NCBI GenBank assembly: GCA_903907075.1
Contig: CAIVMQ010000019.1
Location: 1 to 64,000 of the forward strand
DNA: 64,000 nt
Direction: 5' to 3'
Origin: an uncultured Bacteroidia bacterium
Lineage (GTDB): Bacteria > Bacteroidota > Bacteroidia > Bacteroidales > Prolixibacteraceae
Positions 1 through 6,633 of the stretch are shown one piece after another. Position 1 is the first letter of the stretch; every line of letters starts with the position of its first letter. Below the pieces are notes generated by a model. That model did not search any database and was not told where the DNA came from. It saw nothing but the letters and a program-made list of their open reading frames with translations. A program made the translations under genes and the position numbers.

Positions 1-180
1 ACACATAGGCACATAGGACACATAGTTTTTTTAGTGTTCTTTCGAATGTGGTCTCTTGTGCCTATTGTGGTAAAAAAAATAGAAACACATAGGCACATAG
101 GACACATAGTTTTTTTAGTGTTCTTTCGAATGTGGTCTCTTGTGCCTATTGTGGTAAAAAAATACAGTAGACACATAGGG
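1..180. repeat. Tandem 84-base intergenic repeat, two copies plus fragment
   Basis: Bases 1-78 recur without a mismatch at 85-162, and a third copy begins at 171 (ACACATAGG) but breaks off after nine bases. Each unit opens with several CACATAGG-type steps and closes with TGTGCCTAT. The latter is the reverse complement of ATAGGCACA near the unit start (5-13 with 57-65; 89-97 with 141-149), so each copy could form a hairpin. The element lies directly upstream of malQ and continues off the window edge. I see no open reading frame in it. It resembles the short CTATGTG/TTTGTG-rich intergenic repeats seen in Bacteroidota genomes, but I cannot name a family. Confidence 0.8.
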
Positions 181-218
181 TTTAATTTTCTATTCTAAAG
201 TAGTTTAATAGTTTTTTT

Positions 219-1697
219 ATGTCTAATCGCACTTCCGGAATATTACTTCATCTTACCTCGTTGCCAGGGAAATATGGTATTGGCTCACTTGGAGAGGAGG
301 CCTATCGTTTTGTCGATTGGCTAGCAGCATCGGGACAGAAAATTTGGCAGATACTTCCGTTAGGACCAACTGACTTTAGTCATTCTCCATACCAATGTTA
401 TTCCGCATTTGCAGGCAATTCAGATTTAATTGACCTTGATGAGTTGATTAAAATAGGACTATTGCAAGGTGAAATAGCACCACCAACGAAAGCATTTCCC
501 TTAGAGAGTATTGATTATCATCGTGTGCGAAAATTCAGGGAGCCTTATCTTCAGAAATCTTTTATCCGATTTCGTGAGATTAAAGGTTTCAGTTGGAATG
601 AATATCATCACTTTTGGAATCAAAATAGTTGGTGGCTCGAGTCATGGTCTCTGTTTTATGCCTGTCGTAAAAATCTAAAGGGAAAAGATTGGAGTTACTG
701 GGAGGAGTTGTTGGTAAAACACAACCATTCAGCACTTCATAATTATTACCACACTTATATTGAGGATGTTGAATATCAGAGATTTTTACAGTTCGTCTTT
801 TATAAACAATGGTTTTCATTAAAAAGATATGCCAATAGTTTAGAGGTTAAGATATTCGGCGATATTCCACTTTATGTCTCCTATGACAGTGCCGATGTAT
901 GGGCTAATCAGAAGTTATTTCTTTTAGACAAGCAAAGGAAACCACTCGTGGTTGGAGGGGTTCCTCCTGATTATTTCAGTGCTACAGGGCAGTTGTGGGG
1001 TAACCCTTTGTATGATTGGAAGAAAATGGAGCATCATGATTTTGAGTGGTGGATTTCTCGTATTCATTTTAATCTTAGTTTGTTTGATTTTGTTCGGATT
1101 GATCATTTCAGAGGTTTGGAGTCGTTTTGGGCTGTTCCCTTTGGAGAGAAAACGGCAATAAAGGGGGAGTGGTTAAAAGCCAACGGAGATTTAATGTTAT
1201 CACTTTTACAGAGACAAATTGGCCATTTACCTATTGTTGCAGAAGATTTAGGCATCATAACTGCTGAGGTTCATCACCTTCGAAAGAAGTATCATCTTCC
1301 AGGCATGAAGGTAATGCAATTTGGATTTGCCTCAACTGGTGATAATGAACATCTTCCGCATAATTTTGAAACCGATTTTGTCGCATATACCGGAACCCAC
1401 GATAATGATACCACTGTAAGTTGGCTTAAAAAGATAAAGGGGGTGGAGCGGGATCATCTACGACATTATTTTGGCACTACAAGTGTTGATCATTGGAAAA
1501 TGATCAGAGCCGTAATGGGGTCTGTTTCTATGATGGTCGTAATACCTTTGCAGGATCTTCTCGGTCTTGATGCCTCAGCACGCATGAATACCCCTGGAAC
1601 AATAGAGAGTAACTGGATTTGGAGATTCTCCTCTATAGATGTTCTTAAAGAAGATGGCGAGAAACTTAAAGCTTTGACTAAACTATACAACAGATAA
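219..1697 (+). CDS. malQ: 4-alpha-glucanotransferase (amylomaltase, GH77)
   Basis: Transfers alpha-1,4-glucan segments between maltooligosaccharides in the cytoplasm, for glycogen or maltodextrin turnover. The 492-residue protein starts with the family signature GILLHLTSLP and has SPYQCYSAFAGN near residue 60. The three GH77 catalytic acids are visible: D295 in RIDHFRG (nucleophile), E342 in AEDLG (acid/base) and D395 in THDND (transition-state stabiliser). The length matches the compact Thermus-type enzyme rather than long MalQ proteins with N-terminal carbohydrate-binding domains. The ATG at 219 is the only start that keeps the N-terminal motif. No other maltose gene is adjacent. The 3' end overlaps the convergent esterase gene by 15 bases. 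Confidence 0.95.
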   Translation: MSNRTSGILLHLTSLPGKYGIGSLGEEAYRFVDWLAASGQKIWQILPLGPTDFSHSPYQCYSAFAGNSDLIDLDELIKIGLLQGEIAPPTKAFPLESIDYHRVRKFREPYLQKSFIRFREIKGFSWNEYHHFWNQNSWWLESWSLFYACRKNLKGKDWSYWEELLVKHNHSALHNYYHTYIEDVEYQRFLQFVFYKQWFSLKRYANSLEVKIFGDIPLYVSYDSADVWANQKLFLLDKQRKPLVVGGVPPDYFSATGQLWGNPLYDWKKMEHHDFEWWISRIHFNLSLFDFVRIDHFRGLESFWAVPFGEKTAIKGEWLKANGDLMLSLLQRQIGHLPIVAEDLGIITAEVHHLRKKYHLPGMKVMQFGFASTGDNEHLPHNFETDFVAYTGTHDNDTTVSWLKKIKGVERDHLRHYFGTTSVDHWKMIRAVMGSVSMMVVIPLQDLLGLDASARMNTPGTIESNWIWRFSSIDVLKEDGEKLKALTKLYNR

Positions 1698-2492
1698 TAC
1701 TGCTTCAATAAATTTTGCGGGCTGTTCCGCATGAAGCCAGTGACCGGCATCGGGAATATCTATAATCTTTGCGTCTGGATAGATCCGTTTGATCATGGGG
1801 AGGTCTTCATCCGATATGTAATCAGAATTAAGACCACGTAAAAATGTTACCGGATAACCTAGTATTGGACGTCGATCATCAAACCATTCACTACTTACAC
1901 CTGTGGTAATTGCCAGAAGTGCTTGTTTTAGTATAGGTACATTAATTTTCCATTCAAAGAAGTCGGCTTTATTGCGATGAATGTTTTTGATTAGAAATTG
2001 GCGTAAGGTAGAATCCTTTAGTTTGTCTGACATGAAGTGATCGATCTCTTTCCGCGATTTGACTGCAGCCAGATTAAGTTGTTCCATCAATCCCAGAATT
2101 AATTCGTGCTGGAGAACAGTTTTATAAGGTCTTTCAAGTAGGTTGTAACTTTTTGGTGCGATGTCGGCAACAAGCAGGCTTTTTACCAATTCGGGATATT
2201 CGGCAGCAAACATCATTGCAACCTTACCACCCATGCTGTGTCCTAAAATAATTGCCTTTTCAATATGATGATCAACAAAAAACAGATGAAGATCATCAAC
2301 CATCTCTTCATAGCTATGAGAGGTTGTATGGGGTGAATGGCCGTGGTTTCTTAGGTCGGGAACATAAACCGTAAATCGCTCCTCCAATTTTCGGGAAATA
2401 GAAAGCCAGTTATCTGAGGCTCCATATAAGCCATGTAGGATAATAAAAGGGTATCCATGTCCAGATTTTCTAAATTTTAAAGTAACCGACAT
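1683..2492 (-). CDS. Alpha/beta-fold hydrolase, YbfF-type esterase
   Basis: A 269-residue cytoplasmic alpha/beta hydrolase. The oxyanion-side motif HGLYGASDNW is at about residue 20, the nucleophile elbow GHSMGG places the serine at 86, and a C-terminal DAGHWLHAEQP gives the catalytic histidine at about 251; an acidic residue in the DYISDEDLP region is a likely third member. The pattern fits short-acyl esterases such as YbfF, but the substrate cannot be read from sequence. Its start codon overlaps the pdxJ stop (TAATG), so the two are probably translationally coupled, although no pathway link is obvious. Confidence 0.85.
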   Translation of the reverse strand: MSVTLKFRKSGHGYPFIILHGLYGASDNWLSISRKLEERFTVYVPDLRNHGHSPHTTSHSYEEMVDDLHLFFVDHHIEKAIILGHSMGGKVAMMFAAEYPELVKSLLVADIAPKSYNLLERPYKTVLQHELILGLMEQLNLAAVKSRKEIDHFMSDKLKDSTLRQFLIKNIHRNKADFFEWKINVPILKQALLAITTGVSSEWFDDRRPILGYPVTFLRGLNSDYISDEDLPMIKRIYPDAKIIDIPDAGHWLHAEQPAKFIEAVLSVV

Positions 2493-3205
2493 TACTTAAG
2501 GCAATCTTTGTATTTGAGAATAGTTAGTTCTAATCCCAGATATAGTGCATCTGCTATTAATGCATGCCCAATCGATACCTCTAATAAATTGGGGATTGAT
2601 TGTTTAAAAAATTTTAAGTTGTGAAGACTAAGATCGTGACCTGCATTAACCCCAAGATTTAGTTCTTTAGCTCTTTTTGCTGCCAAAATAAATGGTTCCA
2701 CGGCTTGAATTGGATTCAGTGGATAGGCAGTGGCATAGGGTTCTGTATAAAGTTCAATGCGGTCTGCTCCAAGAAATGCAGCTCCTTCAATCATTTTTAC
2801 GTCAGCTCCAACAAATAGTGACACCCTTATTCCAGCCGCTTTTAGCTCTGATATGACTGTTTTAAGCAACTCCTTGTGCGTAATAGTGTTCCATCCGGCA
2901 TTGGAGGTTATAGCCTCGGGTGCATCAGGGACTAAGGTAACCTGGTTGGGGATTACTTCAAGTACCAAGTCAAGAAATGATCGGTTGGGGTATCCTTCGA
3001 TATTGAATTCTGTATTTACGATTGATTTTAAGTCTTTTACGTCTGAATATCGGATGTGTCGACCATCGGGTCGCGGATGTACGGTGATACCTTGGGCGCC
3101 GAATTTTTCACAGTTTATAGCCGCCAGCTTAACATTCGGAACATTTCCTTCGCGGGTGTTTCGCAGTGTTGCTATTTTATTTATATTTACGCTTAAACGG
3201 GTCAT
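2492..3205 (-). CDS. pdxJ: Pyridoxine 5'-phosphate synthase
   Basis: Condenses 1-deoxy-D-xylulose 5-phosphate with 3-amino-2-oxopropyl phosphate to pyridoxine 5'-phosphate, the last ring-forming step of the DXP-dependent vitamin B6 pathway. At 237 residues it has normal PdxJ length. Conserved active-site positions are visible: N7 in SVNINKIA, H43 and R45 in TVHPRPDGRH, H50, E70 in NIEGYP and H190 in NAGHDLSLHN. Other B6 genes are not nearby. It is the first gene of a two-gene reverse unit with the esterase downstream. A candidate promoter box lies about 55 bases upstream. Confidence 0.96.
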   Translation of the reverse strand: MTRLSVNINKIATLRNTREGNVPNVKLAAINCEKFGAQGITVHPRPDGRHIRYSDVKDLKSIVNTEFNIEGYPNRSFLDLVLEVIPNQVTLVPDAPEAITSNAGWNTITHKELLKTVISELKAAGIRVSLFVGADVKMIEGAAFLGADRIELYTEPYATAYPLNPIQAVEPFILAAKRAKELNLGVNAGHDLSLHNLKFFKQSIPNLLEVSIGHALIADALYLGLELTILKYKDCLK

Positions 3206-3260
3206 AGTTTTATTTCACTTATTTGGTGTGCAATTTACAACTTTGAATCGATTTTTATAA

Positions 3261-3268
3261 CAAAATTA
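3261..3268 (-). promoter_or_regulatory. Candidate -7 box for pdxJ
   Basis: CAAAATTA on the plus strand is TAATTTTG on the minus strand, an exact match to the Bacteroidota -7 consensus TAnnTTTG, 56 bases before the pdxJ ATG. No TTG is seen at the expected -33 position, so only half of the promoter is supported. Confidence 0.4.
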
Positions 3269-3278
3269 TGCAATAATC

Positions 3279-3950
3279 GTGATAGCCGAAAATCTGATTT
3301 CAGAATCTATTCCGACCATTTCGCCAGATGAGACTGGTTCGAAAGTGCTTACCCTGATGGAAATATTTCGTGTTTCGCACTTACCTGTAGTGGTCGAAAA
3401 AGCCTATTTGGGAGTTATATCAGATAAAGATATTTACGATGCAGAGAACTTCGACGAGAAGATCGAAAACATTATGAATACTTCTCTTCTTCAACCACAT
3501 GTTCATTCCAATCAACATATATTTGAAGTCGCGGAGGTAGCTTTGGGATGTGGTGTCTCTATTGTACCTGTGCTTGATAGTGAGCATTCTTATTGCGGTT
3601 CAATAACACGCACTGATCTGGCCTTAAAGCTTGCAGAGCTTTTCTCTTCGCATGAACCTGGTGGAATCTTGGTTCTTGAGCTTACCGAAATCAATTATTC
3701 TCTCTCCCAAATAGCTCAGATTATAGAGGGTAATGATGCCCGAATCCTTAGTCTTTATATCCATAAGCCATCACCATCTTCGAAAGAACTAGACGTTACC
3801 ATTAAAGTTAATGTAGTTGATCTCTCAGGGATTATTCAAACTTTTACACGTTACGATTACTTGATCAAGGCCACCTATATGGATCAATCTCAGATTGATT
3901 CACTCTTTGATGACCGGTATGATCAATTTATGAAATATATAAACATATAA
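3279..3950 (+). CDS. CBS-domain protein upstream of NAD kinase
   Basis: A 223-residue soluble protein with tandem CBS motifs. The first spans about residues 5-55 (SHLPVVVEKAYLGVISDKDI) and the second about 65-115 (VSIVPVLDSEHSYCGSITRTDL). CBS pairs usually bind adenosyl ligands such as AMP, ATP or NAD-type nucleotides. The last ~100 residues look like an ACT-like alpha/beta regulatory fold, but this is an impression only. Translation most likely starts at the GTG at 3279, because the upstream ATG at 3268 hits a stop within two codons. It ends 15 bases before nadK, so it may be a nucleotide sensor tied to NADP formation. Confidence 0.8.
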   Translation: MIAENLISESIPTISPDETGSKVLTLMEIFRVSHLPVVVEKAYLGVISDKDIYDAENFDEKIENIMNTSLLQPHVHSNQHIFEVAEVALGCGVSIVPVLDSEHSYCGSITRTDLALKLAELFSSHEPGGILVLELTEINYSLSQIAQIIEGNDARILSLYIHKPSPSSKELDVTIKVNVVDLSGIIQTFTRYDYLIKATYMDQSQIDSLFDDRYDQFMKYINI

Positions 3951-3965
3951 ATTTTAGATTGTTAA

Positions 3966-4844
3966 ATGAGGATAGCGGTCTTTGGACGAAATATTAATCC
4001 CGGTTTTTACGAAAGTCTGATACACTTATTCGGGATCTTAGACTTTAATAAAGTTGATGTTACGGTATATCAACCTTTTTTGGAATATTTGCGACGCGAA
4101 ATATCGTATTATCCAAGTGGTATATCAACCTTTTCGAATCACAAAGAGCTTGTGGATGTCGATTTTTTCTTCAGTATTGGCGGTGATGGCGCTTTTCTTG
4201 AAGCTATTTCTTTAGTTCGTGACTCCGGAATTCCGATGGTTGGAATCAACAGTGGAAGGTTAGGCTTTTTAGCAGATGTAGCTCAGCAGGATTTAGAGAG
4301 TTCGCTGGAGAGCTTTTTTGAATCAAAATATTACCTTCAACCTCGCTCTTTAATTAAGCTTGAGAATGATGCTGGTTTATTTCCAGATTTCCCATATGCC
4401 TTAAATGAATTTACTGTTCACAAACAAGATACTTCACAGATGATTACGGTGCATGTGGAGGTAGGTGGCGATTTTCTAAATTCGTACTGGGCTGATGGGC
4501 TTATTGTCTCTACTCCCACGGGATCTACGGCCTATTCACTCGCAGTAGGTGGTCCAATCATCACGCCAACTGCCGCAAACTTTATTATTGCACCTATTGC
4601 ACCTCACAATTTAGCTATTCGACCTGTTGTTATTTCAGATAACGAGGAGATTAAACTTCGAATTGAGGGACGCGGTGAACGCTATTTGGCCTCATTAGAT
4701 TCACGTTCAGATGCCTTTGGTGCCAATATCGAACTGCGCCTAAGCAAGGCTGGCTTCCCAATTAATGTGTTACAGTTTGATAATCAGTCTTTTTATAGTA
4801 CCTTGAGAAATAAACTCATGTGGGGTATCGATAAACGGAATTGA
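3966..4844 (+). CDS. nadK: NAD kinase
   Basis: Phosphorylates NAD to NADP in the cytoplasm using ATP or polyphosphate. The 292-residue protein has the diagnostic GGDG motif (catalytic D74) in SIGGDGAFLEA, the glycine-rich NSGRLGFLA at about residue 95, and the NAD-binding stretch DGLIVSTPTGSTAYS followed by AVGGPII. Its length is normal. It follows the CBS protein by 15 bases and precedes the envelope-biogenesis genes, a neighbourhood seen in many Bacteroidales. No obvious terminator follows, but the next gene has its own promoter box. Confidence 0.96.
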   Translation: MRIAVFGRNINPGFYESLIHLFGILDFNKVDVTVYQPFLEYLRREISYYPSGISTFSNHKELVDVDFFFSIGGDGAFLEAISLVRDSGIPMVGINSGRLGFLADVAQQDLESSLESFFESKYYLQPRSLIKLENDAGLFPDFPYALNEFTVHKQDTSQMITVHVEVGGDFLNSYWADGLIVSTPTGSTAYSLAVGGPIITPTAANFIIAPIAPHNLAIRPVVISDNEEIKLRIEGRGERYLASLDSRSDAFGANIELRLSKAGFPINVLQFDNQSFYSTLRNKLMWGIDKRN

Positions 4845-4926
4845 TAAAATCAATCAGTACAATTCAAGGAGCTAATTTTAATGAGTTAAAATTTGTCCGA
4901 ATAAAGGGAAATTAGGGTTAATCTAT

Positions 4927-4934
4927 TACTTTTG
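4927..4934 (+). promoter_or_regulatory. Candidate -7 box for the DUF6089-uppS-bamA operon
   Basis: TACTTTTG matches TAnnTTTG exactly and lies 73 bases before the ATG of the DUF6089 gene. No TTG is present at ideal -33 spacing. A start here would drive the envelope operon separately from nadK. Confidence 0.45.
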
Positions 4935-5006
4935 TAACCTTTAGTTAAAATTAGGTTGTAACGAGATAGACCAATTTTAAAATAAACTTAGTGAATATTG
5001 TTGCAA

Positions 5007-5894
5007 ATGAAAAAGTTGATAGTAGTCATAATGCTTATTTTGTCTGGTGGTTGTGTTTTCGCACAGCATACGGCAGACTTAGGTGTGCAGCTTTCAGCAG
5101 CGACTTATTGGGGTGATATTCAGAAACAAAATAATGCAAAATCCGTCACTCCTGTTGTTGGTATTTTAGGACGTTGGAATTTTAATAAGCGTTTAGCCAT
5201 CAGAGGACAGCTGCTCACAGGTAATCTGAAAGCAGAAGGGATCTTTAATAATACCTTGATCGGTCAGTCTGGTGTGAATGCATCAATGTTTCCAGCTACT
5301 CCTGATTTTGCCTACAATTTTACCCGTTCGTTTCAAACAGTTGAGTCCTTATTTGAGTTTAATTTTCGGAATTATAGATTTGGCAAAAAAAATAAAGAAG
5401 CTTTTACCCCTTTTGTAGCTGTTGGGTTAGGTGCATTTTATTCAAGGGCTCCTCGAAAAGGCTCCTTTATACTTGATCCGAATGAGATAATTAATCCACT
5501 TACGACATTACCCTATAATCCTGCTCAATATCCTCCTTTTGTAAATCCCTTAGTAAGTCCACCTAAGAGGACAAATGGTTTTGATGTGTTAACATTAACA
5601 ATTCCAGTAAGTGTTGGTTTAAAGTTTAATATCACGAAGCGTTTAGGTGGCATCGTAGAGGCAACAGTGCGTAAAACATTCTCTGATAATATTGACAATC
5701 TGAATGATCCCAAAAGGCTGGAGGAAGCAAATGCAATATCAATTAATAATAGTTCATTTTTAACTTATGCCGATGCGCAAACGGGATTAAATAAGAATGA
5801 TTGGTTTGCTACACTATCTGTATCGTTAACCTGGCAGCTTTGGAGCGACAAGGGGAATTGTGCTATTTACGATAAGATCAAAAGAACGAAATGA
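5007..5894 (+). CDS. DUF6089-type outer-membrane beta-barrel protein
   Basis: A secreted protein of 295 residues starting MKKLIVVIMLILSGG, with a signal peptide cut near FAQ-H at about residue 20. The mature part opens with AATYWGDIQ and has alternating hydrophobic strands ending in an aromatic C-terminal region (LSVSLTWQLW), as in small beta-barrels related to porin-type DUF6089 proteins. I chose ATG 5007 over the in-frame TTG at 4998 because the signal peptide begins there. The gene ends in an ATGA overlap with uppS, so the two are coupled. The function of the family is not established; the position beside bamA suggests an outer-membrane role. Confidence 0.8.
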   Translation: MKKLIVVIMLILSGGCVFAQHTADLGVQLSAATYWGDIQKQNNAKSVTPVVGILGRWNFNKRLAIRGQLLTGNLKAEGIFNNTLIGQSGVNASMFPATPDFAYNFTRSFQTVESLFEFNFRNYRFGKKNKEAFTPFVAVGLGAFYSRAPRKGSFILDPNEIINPLTTLPYNPAQYPPFVNPLVSPPKRTNGFDVLTLTIPVSVGLKFNITKRLGGIVEATVRKTFSDNIDNLNDPKRLEEANAISINNSSFLTYADAQTGLNKNDWFATLSVSLTWQLWSDKGNCAIYDKIKRTK

Positions 5895-6631
5895 TCATTG
5901 ATCAGGTAAACAGAGATAGAATTCCCCGTCATGTAGCAGTGATTATGGATGGTAATGGGAGATGGGCTGAACTTCACGGCAATGATCGTATATACGGTCA
6001 TCGTCAAGGTGTTGATGCTGTTCGCTCAATAGTTGAAGGGGCAGGGGAGATAGGGATTGAATACCTTACCTTATATGCTTTTTCAACTGAGAACTGGAAT
6101 CGTCCAAAGGAGGAGGTTGATGCGTTAATGTCTTTACTCGTTGATGCTATCGTTCAGGAAATTGATAATCTGAATGAGAAAAATGTGCGCATGAGAGTGG
6201 TTGGAAATATCTTTTGTTTTCCTGATCAGGTTCAAGTAAAATTGAGTGAAGCAATAGAGAGTACCTCTGCAAATACAGGTTTAAATCTGGTACTTGCGTT
6301 AAGTTATTCAGGCAGATGGGAAATTCTTGAGGCGGTTAGAAAAATTGTTCGTGATGCCCAAGAGGGTGTTATTTCAGAGGAGGATATTAATGATAAAACA
6401 TTTGTCAATTATCTATCATCTTTCGAGATTCCTGATCCTGAACTATTAATCAGAACGAGTGGCGAATTCAGAATCAGTAATTTTTTATTGTGGCAAATAG
6501 CCTATAGTGAATTTTATTTTACACCTATCCTATGGCCCGATTTTCGTAAAGAAAATTTATATGAGGCCATCGTCGATTTCCAAGGCAGAGAGAGAAGGTT
6601 TGGAAAAACAAGTGAACAAATCAGAAGCTAA
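5891..6631 (+). CDS. uppS: Isoprenyl transferase (undecaprenyl diphosphate synthase)
   Basis: Adds isopentenyl units in cis to farnesyl diphosphate to make undecaprenyl diphosphate, the lipid carrier for peptidoglycan, O-antigen and related glycans. The 246-residue protein has the signature HVAVIMDGNGRWA with catalytic D20, then GHRQGVDAVR, the helix TLYAFSTENWNRP and the C-terminal RTSGEFRISNFLLWQ, all expected of cis-prenyltransferases. It overlaps the DUF6089 gene by four bases and ends two bases before bamA, so it is inside an envelope operon. Confidence 0.97.
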   Translation: MIIDQVNRDRIPRHVAVIMDGNGRWAELHGNDRIYGHRQGVDAVRSIVEGAGEIGIEYLTLYAFSTENWNRPKEEVDALMSLLVDAIVQEIDNLNEKNVRMRVVGNIFCFPDQVQVKLSEAIESTSANTGLNLVLALSYSGRWEILEAVRKIVRDAQEGVISEEDINDKTFVNYLSSFEIPDPELLIRTSGEFRISNFLLWQIAYSEFYFTPILWPDFRKENLYEAIVDFQGRERRFGKTSEQIRS

Positions 6632-6633
6632 AA

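Noticed and set aside
1-180. Repeat at the window start as a CRISPR array
   Set aside because: Units are 84 bases long and directly adjoining with no variable spacers, and no cas gene is near.
2757-3260. Long antisense open frame over pdxJ
   Set aside because: It is a mirror of the strongly conserved pdxJ gene, with no recognisable protein features of its own.
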